NCBI RefSeq assembly: GCF_000253115.1
Contig: NC_014145.1
Span: 3,492,096-3,556,095, forward strand
From: Thiomonas arsenitoxydans
GTDB taxonomy: Bacteria > Pseudomonadota > Gammaproteobacteria > Burkholderiales > Burkholderiaceae_C
Direction: 5' to 3'
DNA length: 64,000 nucleotides
In this document: positions 8,906 to 17,185 of the stretch, piece after piece
Layout: each line of letters starts with the position of its first letter
How positions within the stretch are numbered: position 1 is the first letter of the stretch
Translations under genes and position numbers: made by a program
Notes under the pieces: generated by a model
The model's input: the letters and a program-made list of their open reading frames with translations, nothing else
What the model was told of the DNA's origin: nothing
The model's database searches: none

Positions 8906-9541
8906 TCAGATCAATCCGACGGTATCGAGAATGCGCTGGGCAACCTCGGAGAGCTTCAAGCCTTTTTCCATCGCCAGCTTGCGCATGCGGCTGAAGGCTT
9001 CTTCCTCGGTGCAGCCCTGGCGCTGCATCACAATGCCCTTGGCCCGCTCGATCAGCTTGCGCTCGGTGAGATGGGTGCGCGCCTGGCTCAGTTCCGCGCG
9101 CAAACCCTGTTCGCGCTCGAACCGCGCCAGCGCCACCTCAATCACCGGCCTCACCCGGTTGGGCTTGAGGCCGTCCACGATATAGGCCGTCACCCCCGCC
9201 GTGATGGCTAGTTGCGCAGTCTCGGTGTCGTCGTCATCGGTGAACAGCACGATGGGTCGGGGCGTGTCGCGCGAGGCCAGCACGACGTGCTCCAGCAGAT
9301 CGCGCACGCCAGACTCTGCATCCACAATCACCAGATCGGGCTTGAGCGCGGCAATGCGGTCGTCCAGGTCGGGTTTGGCCGGCAGAACGGCCACTACCTG
9401 GTAGCCCGCATCCAACAAGGCCTTTTCCAGCATCGCGCAACGCCCTGCCTGGCGCTCATGATTCGCCTGATCGTTCTCCGTCGCCAATGCGGGATCGGGG
9501 GAGATGACAGCAACCGTCAGAGTGCTTAGTGGGTTGGGCAT
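8906..9541 (-). CDS. nasT: ANTAR-domain response regulator / antiterminator
   Basis: Predicted RNA-binding antiterminator of the nitrate operon. The 211-residue protein has an N-terminal receiver-like domain with a long Asp-containing segment (DLVIVDAESG near residue 75; FTDDDD near 105) and a C-terminal ANTAR domain (LIERAKGIVMQRQGCTEEEAFSRMR, about residues 150-200). ATG 9541 was preferred because the receiver starts soon after; the frame extends to 9628. It lies directly upstream of the nrtA leader. The usual partner sensor NasS was not found in this window. Confidence 0.88.
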   Translation of the reverse strand: MPNPLSTLTVAVISPDPALATENDQANHERQAGRCAMLEKALLDAGYQVVAVLPAKPDLDDRIAALKPDLVIVDAESGVRDLLEHVVLASRDTPRPIVLFTDDDDTETAQLAITAGVTAYIVDGLKPNRVRPVIEVALARFEREQGLRAELSQARTHLTERKLIERAKGIVMQRQGCTEEEAFSRMRKLAMEKGLKLSEVAQRILDTVGLI

Positions 9542-9617
9542 ATCTCGATTCGAGCAAATTCCATGCCCCAAAGAGTTAGTTCGTTTTCCTGCGATTGATG
9601 ACAAATCTTGAGGCCAT

Positions 9618-10028
9618 TCAAGAATCAAGGGATGTCATGCTTTGCGTGGCATACGCAGCAAGTGCCGCAATCACTCCAGCATCTTCGCCCGCTGGCTGTG
9701 CGAGCACGATTCGCAGCTTCGGATATCGCGCCCGCGCGGCTTGCACCACTTCTGGAATGTCGCGCCGGAGGTGGCCGCCTGCACCAAGGAAGAGGGGCGC
9801 GATGTGCACATACTCCGTGCCGTTTTGGCCCGCTTCCTCCAAGGCTTGTTGCAGGGAGGGTTGCATCGACTCCAGAAAAGCAAGGCGGACGGTCAGTTCG
9901 GGGTGGCGGGACTGCACCATGCCACAAACGGCCTCAAAGGGCAGAGCCCATTCGGCTAACCGGGAGCCATGGGCCAGCAAGACAAGTAACCTAGGTTCAC
10001 TGTTCATCGGTATGTAAGTTTGGGTCAT
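9618..10028 (-). CDS. CbiX/SirB-type sirohydrochlorin chelatase
   Basis: Small single-domain chelatase that inserts metal into sirohydrochlorin. Next to nirB, its likely product is siroheme, the NirB cofactor. The 136 residues include LLVLLAHGSR near the N-terminus (candidate catalytic His) and HIAPLFLGAGGHLRRDIP near residue 75, both hallmarks of the CbiX/SirB family. Starts at 10028 or 10007 (MNSEPRLL) are both possible and neither has a strong ribosome-binding site. Cobalt chelation for cobalamin is the alternative. The gene reads toward nasT with a gap of 76 bases. Confidence 0.8.
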   Translation of the reverse strand: MTQTYIPMNSEPRLLVLLAHGSRLAEWALPFEAVCGMVQSRHPELTVRLAFLESMQPSLQQALEEAGQNGTEYVHIAPLFLGAGGHLRRDIPEVVQAARARYPKLRIVLAQPAGEDAGVIAALAAYATQSMTSLDS

Positions 10029-10289
10029 GATTAGGGTGCTGGTGGTGCACCCCGGTATTGATCGGCCTGAGATTGTTCGACGCGATTTCGGGATGCGACG
10101 AGGCGAACTGCATATAACCGTTCGCTCTGCGGTCGCTGGGTACGTGCTTCAGAAGTGGAATGTAGATTGCAGTCTGGATAGGCGACTGGATCCGATGATC
10201 CATCGCTTGAGCTTGAAGAACATTGAATCACTGAAGGACTGCAAGAATGCGGCGATTGCGCCGGGATTTAGCAATCCGGTGGCCACTGG
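10029..10289. other. Intergenic stretch without supported gene
   Basis: Separates the chelatase from the IS630-type transposase. A plus-strand 88-codon open frame exists but shows no recognisable family or good ribosome-binding site, so no gene is called. The last bases before 10290 probably include one end of the insertion sequence. Confidence 0.4.
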
Positions 10290-11276
10290 CTAGTGCCCTG
10301 TCCCGCTGATACGTGAGCAAAGTCGATGCAGCTTTTCGAGGATGGAGTCGGCAGTAGCGGTCCACTTGAATGGCTGGCAGTTCATGTTGTGGGCGGCGAC
10401 GAAGTGGTCGATGCGTTGCACGAGTTGTTTGACGCTGGTGAACGAGCCGCGGCGAATGGCCTTGTCGGTGATCAGCGCGAAGAAGCGCTCGACCTGATTG
10501 AGCCAGGAGCTGTAGGTGGGGATGAAGTGCAGGTGCCAACGCGGTCGTGCTGCCAACCAGGCTTTGATCTTGGGATGGCTGTGGGTGGCGTAGTGGTCGC
10601 AGATGCATTGGATGTCCAGTTCGGCGGGCACGGCCTGGTCAATCTCGCGCAGGAAGGACAGGTATTCCTGGTGTCGGTGGCGCGGTTTGCACGCCGCCAG
10701 CACCGCGCCGTTGATCACGTTGAGCGCCGCAAACAACGTGGTTGTGCCATGGCGCTTGTAGTCGTGGGTGACCCCTTCGGCATAGCCGAACCCCATGGGC
10801 AGCATCGGCTGGGTGCGCTCCAGCGCCTGACACTGGCTCTTTTCGTCCACGCAGATCACCAGCGCGTTGTCCGGCGGGCTCAGGTACAGGCCGACCACGT
10901 CGCGCAACTTCTCGATGAAGAAGGGGGCGTTGGACAACTTGAAGCTCTCGGTGCGATGGGGCTGCAGACCGAAGAGTTGGAAGTAGCGCGCGACGCTGCT
11001 CTTGGAGATGCCGGTCTCGGCGGCCACCGAGCGCACGCTCCAATGCGTCGAGCCGTTGACCGGTTTGGTGTGCAGCGTGGTCTTGATCAGGTGCGCAACG
11101 CGTTCATCGTCGATCGAGCGCGGCTTGCCCGGCCGCACGTCGTCGTACAGCCCGGCGATGCGCCGCTCGATGAACCGCTTGCGCCATTTGCCCACTGTGG
11201 CCTGGGTCAGCTTCAAGCGCTCGGCAATGGCGCTGTTCGGTTCACCGTCCGCACTGCTCAGAGCCGCGGGCAGCAA
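10290..11276 (-). mobile_element. IS630-family transposase, 5'-truncated
   Basis: DDE transposase of the IS630/Tc1-mariner group. About 328 residues remain: helix-turn-helix region (AIAERLKLTQATVGKWRKRF), second HTH/linker, then the catalytic DDE residues in VICVDEKSQ, ICDHYATHSH and SSWLNQVERFF. The first roughly 40 residues usual in the family are missing, and no ATG start is available; translation could only begin at TTG 11276. The upstream side abuts the tail of an antitoxin-like frame and vapC, so the element's 5' end was lost in insertion or later rearrangement. Probably not mobile on its own. Confidence 0.8.
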
Positions 11277-11320
11277 GCGGCTGCGCGTCCGGAGTTTGTC
11301 GAGGCCGAAAGAGCTTGGTG

Positions 11321-11716
11321 ATGCTGCGATTTTTGCTGGACACCAACATCTGTATTTATCTGATGAAGGAACAGCCCGAGCCGGTCATTCGACGGTTTTC
11401 GGCTTGCAAGCCCGGCGAGGTTGGGGTCAGCTCGATTACTTGGGCTGAGTTGTGTTGCGGTTTGGAGGTGCATAACAGCCCGCCCGAGTTGACCGCGCTG
11501 TCGAACAGCTTGGTCATCAAAGATTTCGACGTGCAAGCGGCGGCTTTTTTTGGAAATCTCTCCCGGCAGTTTCCAGCCAGAAAAAACAGCTTCGACCGCA
11601 TGATCGCTGCGCATGCCATCTCCTTGGGGATCACGTTAGTGACCAACAACGCCGCCGATTTTGCGCTTTACGCCGATGCCGGGCTGGTCGTCGAGAACTG
11701 GACGACTTCCGCCTGA
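11321..11716 (+). CDS. vapC: VapC-type PIN-domain toxin (orphan)
   Basis: RNase toxin of a type II toxin-antitoxin pair. The 131-residue PIN domain starts with FLLDTNICIYLMK (first catalytic Asp), then has TWAELCCGLE (conserved Glu) and KNSFDRMIAAHA (conserved Asp), with VTNNAADF near the end. No complete VapB antitoxin precedes it. Only about a dozen codons upstream (ending FVEAERAW, stop at 11319-11321, overlapping the ATG as TGATG) look like an antitoxin tail, and the transposase remnant takes over before them. Toxicity without an antitoxin would need a second antitoxin elsewhere or an inactive toxin. Confidence 0.85.
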   Translation: MLRFLLDTNICIYLMKEQPEPVIRRFSACKPGEVGVSSITWAELCCGLEVHNSPPELTALSNSLVIKDFDVQAAAFFGNLSRQFPARKNSFDRMIAAHAISLGITLVTNNAADFALYADAGLVVENWTTSA

Positions 11717-12028
11717 CGAAAATATGGCTTCTTGTTGGTCGGCCCGCAAACCAAGATGCGATGTCCCTATCTACGCGTTGCGGACCGGGAAGCGCAAAGC
11801 AACATCAGCGCTGCTGACTGCAACTGTATGACTGCGGCCGTCTGGGAGACGATCGCGCTCATCCGCGAGAAGTCGCGGTGGATTCCGATTCATACGAGCA
11901 CTTGCCGACGTCGATCCGCAAGGGCGCCGGCACGAAGTCCGGCGTTTGCTTTCCAGGCATCTCTCCTCGACTTGCGCTACGCCACGGGTGAGCGCAATCA
12001 CCAGCGCCAACGCAGTCACGCCGAAAAA
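11717..12028. other. Intergenic stretch with a short gene remnant
   Basis: No intact gene. Bases 11957-11999 match 49036-49078 inside the alpha/beta hydrolase gene at 38 of 43 positions, in the same translated frame (ASLLDLRYATGERN versus ASLLVLHYATGERN). This appears to be a scrap of a second copy of that gene. Confidence 0.5.
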
Positions 12029-12895
12029 TCAAAAGTGATATTCCACACGCACCATGGGGGTACTGGCCTTGGCGCCCGGCACGGTAGATGCCGGGTTGCC
12101 AAACTTGTTGCGCCAATATTGATATTGCACCCCGGCCCAGAGTTTGTTGGGCACGCTGTAGAGCGCCTTGCCCACGTCATACATGATCTCGGTGGAGAGC
12201 AGCGTTTCCGGCGCGGTGCCGTAGCCTTTGGCGCCGATATGGTCGAAATAACCGCTCCACTTCCAGCTGCCGCCGGCAAACGGAATGCCCCAGTCCGCGG
12301 CCAGCACGTAGGTGGTCTTGAAGCTCACATCGCCGCCTTGCGGATAAGGGTTAAAACCGTTGTGGTTGCTCTCCTTGTAAAGCTCCAGGCCGACCTTGGC
12401 GTAGCCCGGCACGTTCAGACCGAGCATGGGGCCGATACGGAATTTGCGCACGCGCGGCGCAAAGGTGGTGTTTTTGCTGGAATAGTCGAAGCCCATGCCG
12501 AGCAGGACATCGTTGATCGGCCCCCAATTGATCTTGTTGCCGCTGATTTGGGAGTAGGAGAAGGTGCGACGGTAGACCGCGTAGATCTCCTGCGCCCCCG
12601 CTGCAGCACAACTCGTGCCTGCCGCACAGGCTTCCGGGTCGGAAGAGTCGGACATCAGCACGTCCATATTGAAAAAGTTGGTGCCGAGCGAATCGCCGCT
12701 GGCATAGGAAAAGCCGAGGATGCGCTTGGCGATGTCCTTGGGGTTTCCGGGCTCGGCAAATTGCGTGCCGTACTGGCCGTGAACCCAGGCATCGCTCCAG
12801 GTGGCGGCCTGGGCCGAAGTGCCTGCGGCACCCAAGCTCGCTGCGAGGATGGACGCGGCTGCGATGGTTTTTCCGGTGTTTCGACCTGTTTTCAT
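12029..12895 (-). CDS. Tsx-like outer-membrane channel
   Basis: Predicted beta-barrel porin of the nucleoside-specific Tsx/OmpK family. The 288-residue precursor has a signal peptide (residues 1-30, ending SAQA), then the family's opening pattern WSDAWVHGQYGTQFAEPGNP, a NFFNMDVLMSDSSDP segment and a C-terminal strand ending in Phe (VRVEYHF), as expected for BAM-inserted barrels. ATG 12895 follows GGGAG. It lies 129 bases downstream of the IPNS-like gene and could serve uptake of a nucleobase-like compound with the ABC genes upstream. Substrate is inference. Confidence 0.75.
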   Translation of the reverse strand: MKTGRNTGKTIAAASILAASLGAAGTSAQAATWSDAWVHGQYGTQFAEPGNPKDIAKRILGFSYASGDSLGTNFFNMDVLMSDSSDPEACAAGTSCAAAGAQEIYAVYRRTFSYSQISGNKINWGPINDVLLGMGFDYSSKNTTFAPRVRKFRIGPMLGLNVPGYAKVGLELYKESNHNGFNPYPQGGDVSFKTTYVLAADWGIPFAGGSWKWSGYFDHIGAKGYGTAPETLLSTEIMYDVGKALYSVPNKLWAGVQYQYWRNKFGNPASTVPGAKASTPMVRVEYHF

Positions 12896-13024
12896 GTTGT
12901 GTTCTCCCTGTCAAAAAGTTGTCAATCTGAGTGAACTGGAGCGATGTCCAGACGAGTTCCCCGGGTTGAAAAGCGGGTGGCGGATACCGCGCTGCAGAGG
13001 CGCGGTGAAAGTGGGGGCGCTGGA

Positions 13025-13930
13025 TCAGCCATAACTGGCGGCGAGCTTGTGCAGGATGTGGTCACGCGCGGTAATGGGCGCATACGCGGGTGGCTGTCCG
13101 ACAGGCACGCAACCTGCCAGCGAAGACACCAGCACGGCGTCATCCGGATCGGAGAAAAAGGCGATGGAATAGCGGCTGCGCCACGGCTGCAGGGGACGCA
13201 CGCGGTGCAAGGTGGAGCGAAAGCGGCCATTGCTCCAGCGCTCCAGCAAGTCGCCGGTGTTCACCACCACGGCGTCGGCGTCGGCCGGCACAGGCACCCA
13301 GGCCCCATCTGCCGCGCGCACTTCCAGTCCAGGATTGCCATCCTGCCACAGCAGGGTGAGGCTGCCGTAGTCGGTGTGCGCACCGGCGCCCGCGGCAAGA
13401 TCTCCGCCATGCTGCGGCGGATAGTGCAGAAAGCGCAGGGTCTGGTTCTCTCCCCGGTGACGCTGCGCGAAATAGCCCGGCTGCAGTCCGAGCGCGAGGC
13501 CGATGGCGTCGAGCAGACCTTCCGCCAAGGCGCGTGCCGCGGCGAACAAGGCCAGGGCATCGTTGCGAAATGCAGAGCCGGGCCAGGCGGTGACATCGCT
13601 TGCTGAACGCAGCGCGTCACGCATGGTGAAGCTCTCCTTGCGATCAGCCGAGGCCAGCGGATCAAGCGCCTCTTGGCCTAGGGCAACATAGCCGTGGTTG
13701 CGCTGGATGTCGCGGTAGCGCAGCGTCTCCTTGTCTGCATCGGCCAAGGCGAAAAATCGCTTGCTGGAGGTGAAGGCGTTTTGCAGCAGGGCAGCATCCA
13801 AGCCGGTGTTGCGCAGGCACATGAAACCGCTGTCCTGCGCCGCGGCGCACAGCGCCTGGCCAAGCGCGCCGCGGTCGGCACCTGGGCGCATGCCGCCGCA
13901 ATCAATCAGGGGAATGGACGGGCCGGGCAT
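13025..13930 (-). CDS. 2-oxoglutarate/Fe(II) oxygenase, isopenicillin-N-synthase-like
   Basis: Non-heme iron oxygenase of the PcbC/IPNS-like family. The 301 residues contain the N-terminal DIOX_N domain (PLIDCGGM; CAAAQDSGFMCLRNTG) and the C-terminal 2OG-FeII domain with iron ligands HTD (AHTDYGSLTLL, near residue 187) and distal His (STLHRV, near 242), plus RYSIAFF, which supplies the 2-oxoglutarate-binding Arg and Ser. It begins six bases downstream of an ABC permease gene, so it is probably co-transcribed and may oxidise the imported compound. Bacterial homologues beside nucleobase or amino acid transporters are common; the substrate is unknown. Confidence 0.82.
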   Translation of the reverse strand: MPGPSIPLIDCGGMRPGADRGALGQALCAAAQDSGFMCLRNTGLDAALLQNAFTSSKRFFALADADKETLRYRDIQRNHGYVALGQEALDPLASADRKESFTMRDALRSASDVTAWPGSAFRNDALALFAAARALAEGLLDAIGLALGLQPGYFAQRHRGENQTLRFLHYPPQHGGDLAAGAGAHTDYGSLTLLWQDGNPGLEVRAADGAWVPVPADADAVVVNTGDLLERWSNGRFRSTLHRVRPLQPWRSRYSIAFFSDPDDAVLVSSLAGCVPVGQPPAYAPITARDHILHKLAASYG

Positions 13931-13936
13931 GTCCGC

Positions 13937-14767
13937 TCAACGATCCATTGCACTCTCGTGCCAGTTCTTCAGCGCCAGCTTGGACAGCAGCACCATCAGC
14001 ACGAACAGCGCCACGCCGGCAAGGGTCAGCAGGATGAGCGCGGCAAACATCTCAGGAATCTGCAGGTTGTAGCCCGACTGCAGGATTTGATAAGCCAACC
14101 CCGAACCCTGGCCGCCCGTACCCGCGACAAACTCGGCAACCACGGCGCCAATCAGCGCCAGGCCGCTGCTGATGCGCAGGCCGCCGAAAAAGTAGGGCAA
14201 GGCACCAGGAATGCGCAACCGCACCAACCGCTGCCAACGCGAGGCGCGGTACAGGGTGAACAGGTTGTTGAGATTGCCGCTGACGCTGTTGAGACCCAGG
14301 GTGGTGTTGGAGATGATGGGAAAGATGGCGATGATGGTGGCGCACACCACTAGCGCCAGTTCAGTGTTCTTGATCCAGATGATGATCAACGGAGCAATCG
14401 CCACAATGGGGGTGACCTGCAACATCACCGCATAAGGAAACAGGCTCATTTCCAGCCAGCGGCTCTGGGCGAACAGCAGTGCCGCCAGCGTGCCCAGCAG
14501 CGTGGCAGCAAGAAAGGCGAAGAAGGTGACTTTGAGGGTCATCAGCAGCGCGAAAAACAACGTGGGCGCATGCGCCACCAGCGCCTGCGCGATGAGCAGC
14601 GGGCCCGGCAGCAGGTAAGAGGGAATGTGGCCGACTTCGACCACCAGTTGCCAAATCAGCAGAAACAGCACGCCCACCCCCAGGGGAGCGGCGACGCGGA
14701 GAACGCGCGGTTGTTGAAGCAAGGCAGCTGGGGTCATGGCGTTGCGGTGCAGGAGGTTGGCAGACAA
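13937..14767 (-). CDS. ABC transporter permease (SsuC/ThiX-like)
   Basis: Inner-membrane permease of the nitrate/sulfonate/taurine/pyrimidine-precursor class, 276 residues with about six membrane segments and the EAA loop near residues 180-200 (LYRASRWQRLVRLRIPGALPY). It lies 18 bases downstream of the first binding-protein gene. The likely matching ATPase is not in this leftward unit but at 18262 in the divergent unit. Confidence 0.88.
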   Translation of the reverse strand: MSANLLHRNAMTPAALLQQPRVLRVAAPLGVGVLFLLIWQLVVEVGHIPSYLLPGPLLIAQALVAHAPTLFFALLMTLKVTFFAFLAATLLGTLAALLFAQSRWLEMSLFPYAVMLQVTPIVAIAPLIIIWIKNTELALVVCATIIAIFPIISNTTLGLNSVSGNLNNLFTLYRASRWQRLVRLRIPGALPYFFGGLRISSGLALIGAVVAEFVAGTGGQGSGLAYQILQSGYNLQIPEMFAALILLTLAGVALFVLMVLLSKLALKNWHESAMDR

Positions 14768-14785
14768 GGCGCTCGATCGCGGGCT

Positions 14786-15790
14786 TCAGGAGCCGTCGGG
14801 TTTGCTGGGCAGGATGCGCAGTTCCTTGATGAACTGCATGTCGTAGGCCTTGCGGTAGTCGAAGTCGGCGGGCAGCATTTTGTTCTGCACCATGTAATCG
14901 AACATGGCTTTCCAGCGCGCGTTCGTCATGGCACCAATGCCGAGCGTCTGCGCTTCGTCCCCTGTGACGATCTGGTACTTCTTCATCATGCGGATGGAGA
15001 AGTCGATCTGCTCTGTGCTCTGCTTGGGGTTGGCCTCGGTGATGAGCTTGTCACCCGCGGCGGGGTCGGCCAGATACAACTTCCAGCCTTCGAGTGATGC
15101 CTTGACGAAGGCGGCCACCCACTGCGGATGCTCCTTGATCAGCGCGGTGCGGGTGTCGATGGTTTTGCCGTAGGCCATCCAGCCGTCATCGGCCAGCAGG
15201 AAGACCACGGGCTTCTCGCCACCTTTCTCGATGGCCAGCGGCTCGTTGCCGACATAGCCCTGCATGGACATGTCCTTGTCGTGCAGGAAGGGGGCGACAC
15301 TGGCGTTGTAAGGCCGCTGCTGCGCCTTGGTGTAGCCAAACTTGCCCTCCAGCCACGGCCACCAAGTGGCGTTGGCGTACTGCGCCACCATGATGGGCTT
15401 GCCCTTGAGTTCGGCCAGCGACTTGATGCCCTGGTGCGCAATCAGCGCCTGGGGATCTCTCTGGAAGAACGCGGCCACTGTGGCGACCGGCGCACCGCGC
15501 TCGACGGCCTGCATGGTCTGCATCGGATAGCCGGTGTAAAAGTCGCACGAACCGCTGGCGAGCAATTGCTGGCCGTTGATCTGCGGCCCGCCGGGCTGAA
15601 TGCTCACATCCAGCCCGGCCTTTTTGTAGAGGCCAAGCGCGAGCGCCTGATAGAAGCCGCCCTGCTCGGCTTGCGGAAACCAACTGGTGCAGAGTTTGAG
15701 CTTGGGCAACGCCTGAGCGCTGGCCGCAGGCAGGGATGCCAGCGCACCCAGGGAAATCAATGCGGCAGAGACGAGATGACGAATAGACAT
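14786..15790 (-). CDS. NMT1/THI5-like periplasmic binding protein (copy 1)
   Basis: Solute-binding protein, 334 residues: signal peptide to about residue 25 (AASAQA), then KLKLCTSWFPQAEQGGFYQALALGLY, typical of NMT1/THI5-like receptors for pyrimidine- or amine-type ligands. It is a close paralogue of the next gene (long shared blocks such as GGPQxNGxQLLAxGxCDFYxGYP and EKGGEKPVVFLL), so the pair arose by tandem duplication. Ligand not known; context suggests a nitrogen heterocycle. Confidence 0.88.
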   Translation of the reverse strand: MSIRHLVSAALISLGALASLPAASAQALPKLKLCTSWFPQAEQGGFYQALALGLYKKAGLDVSIQPGGPQINGQQLLASGSCDFYTGYPMQTMQAVERGAPVATVAAFFQRDPQALIAHQGIKSLAELKGKPIMVAQYANATWWPWLEGKFGYTKAQQRPYNASVAPFLHDKDMSMQGYVGNEPLAIEKGGEKPVVFLLADDGWMAYGKTIDTRTALIKEHPQWVAAFVKASLEGWKLYLADPAAGDKLITEANPKQSTEQIDFSIRMMKKYQIVTGDEAQTLGIGAMTNARWKAMFDYMVQNKMLPADFDYRKAYDMQFIKELRILPSKPDGS

Positions 15791-15823
15791 GATCGTGGAG
15801 ACAAGGACAGAAAAAAAGCGGGG

Positions 15824-16831
15824 TTACTTGAGATCGGCCGCGTCGGGCAAGACCTTGATCGTCTTGATGAACTGGAGGTCGTAAACCTTGCGATAGTCGA
15901 AGCTGGCGGGCACCATCTTGTTGTGCACCATGAAGTCGAACATCTCTTTCCAGCGCGCATCGGTCATGGCGCCGATGCCGAGTTTGGACGCCTCCCCGCC
16001 GGTGACGAGCTGGTACTTCTCCATCATGCTCAGGCCGAATGCGAGTTGTTCCGGCGTCTGTTTGGGGTCGGCTTCGACGATCAGCTTGTTACCTGCTGCG
16101 GGGTCGGCGAGATAGGACTTCCAGCCCTCGGCTGAAGCCTTGATGAAGGCCGCCACGACCTGGGGCTTCTTGTCGATCAAGCTGCGCGTGGTGTCGATGG
16201 TTTCGGCGTAGGCCGGCCACCCGTAGTCGGACAGCAGGAACACCACCGGCTTCTCCCCGCCTTTCTCGATCATCAGCGGCTCGGAGCCGACATAGCCCTG
16301 CTGCGAGAGATTCTTGTCCTGCAGAAACTGGGCGACGTTGAAGGTGTAGGGGCGCTGCTGCGACTGGGTGAAGCCGTACTTGTTTTCCAGCCAGGGCCAC
16401 CAGGTGGTGTTGGCGTAAGAGGCCACGAGAATGGGCTTGCCTTTGAGGTCTGCCAGAGTCTTTACCCCCTGATGCGCGATGATCACGCTGGGATCTTTCT
16501 GGAACACCGCTGCAACCGTGACCACTGGCACGCCGCGCGAGGCGGCCACGATGTCCTGCACCGGATAGCCCATGTAGAAATCGCACGTACCGCCCGCGAG
16601 CAGCTGCAGGCCATTGACCTGCGGCCCGCCCATCTTGATGGTCACATCCAGACCGGCTTTCTTATAAAGCCCGTTGGCCAGCGCCTGGTAGAAGCCGCCG
16701 TGCTCAGCCTGCGCAAACCAGTTGGTGCAAAACCTGATTTTTTGTGGCGTCTGGGCCTGCGCACCTGCAAGACCGGACATTGCCAGGGCGGCGCCCAAGA
16801 CCCAACGCTGCCAACCGTGACCTCTTTCCAT
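15824..16831 (-). CDS. NMT1/THI5-like periplasmic binding protein (copy 2)
   Basis: First gene of the leftward unit, 335 residues from ATG 16831, which has AAGGA eight bases upstream. Signal peptide to about residue 27 (GAQAQ), then KIRFCTNWFAQAEHGGFYQALANGLY. Very similar along its whole length to the gene downstream. Two receptors sharing one permease may broaden ligand range. Transcription probably starts from the sigma-54 type promoter at 16882-16896. Confidence 0.88.
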   Translation of the reverse strand: MERGHGWQRWVLGAALAMSGLAGAQAQTPQKIRFCTNWFAQAEHGGFYQALANGLYKKAGLDVTIKMGGPQVNGLQLLAGGTCDFYMGYPVQDIVAASRGVPVVTVAAVFQKDPSVIIAHQGVKTLADLKGKPILVASYANTTWWPWLENKYGFTQSQQRPYTFNVAQFLQDKNLSQQGYVGSEPLMIEKGGEKPVVFLLSDYGWPAYAETIDTTRSLIDKKPQVVAAFIKASAEGWKSYLADPAAGNKLIVEADPKQTPEQLAFGLSMMEKYQLVTGGEASKLGIGAMTDARWKEMFDFMVHNKMVPASFDYRKVYDLQFIKTIKVLPDAADLK

Positions 16832-16881
16832 TGCATCGATCCTTTTTTTGAAAATTGCCAAATGTTGTATGCAATGACGAT

Positions 16882-16896
16882 GCAAAACGTATGCCA
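16882..16896 (-). promoter_or_regulatory. Sigma-54 type promoter, leftward (binding-protein unit)
   Basis: Minus-strand TGGCAT-ACGTT-TTGC, followed by A, matches the -24/-12 consensus except for the last base of the -24 box. Predicted start near 16870, about 40 bases from the ATG. Confidence 0.65.
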
Positions 16897-17046
16897 GGCA
16901 ATTTCTTTAACTTGCAGAACTGGTGCGCAGATGTAACTGCCTGCCTGACATCGGCTGCATGCACCATGCGCGTGGGCATCCCGCATGGATTCAGTGCGCT
17001 GCGCACCAGCGTTGTTCAACGGACCCGGCGTCAACCCGATCCGCCA

Positions 17047-17061
17047 TGGCATCCGAATTGC
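17047..17061 (+). promoter_or_regulatory. Sigma-54 type promoter, rightward (Rieske unit)
   Basis: TGGCAT-CCGAA-TTGC, followed by T, with correct spacing. Predicted start near 17073, about 113 bases upstream of the oxygenase ATG. Together with the leftward promoter it makes a divergent pair in the 354-base intergenic region. Confidence 0.65.
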
Positions 17062-17185
17062 TAGATGCTATGCAGGAGTAGAAGCGGTCAGCGGCGATGC
17101 TGCGGGACATTGCTCCCCTGAGACCTCTGCCGCAAGACCGTTTGCAGGCCGGGCCTCATTTCCGCAACCTTTAAGAGGAGCCGCC

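Noticed and set aside
9554..9568. Sigma-54-like element upstream of nasT
   Set aside because: Minus-strand GGGCAT-N5-TTGC has two -24 mismatches and would start transcription at the nasT ATG itself.
10027..10293. 88-codon plus-strand frame beside the IS630 transposase
   Set aside because: No ribosome-binding site, no family pattern, and its end overlaps the insertion sequence.
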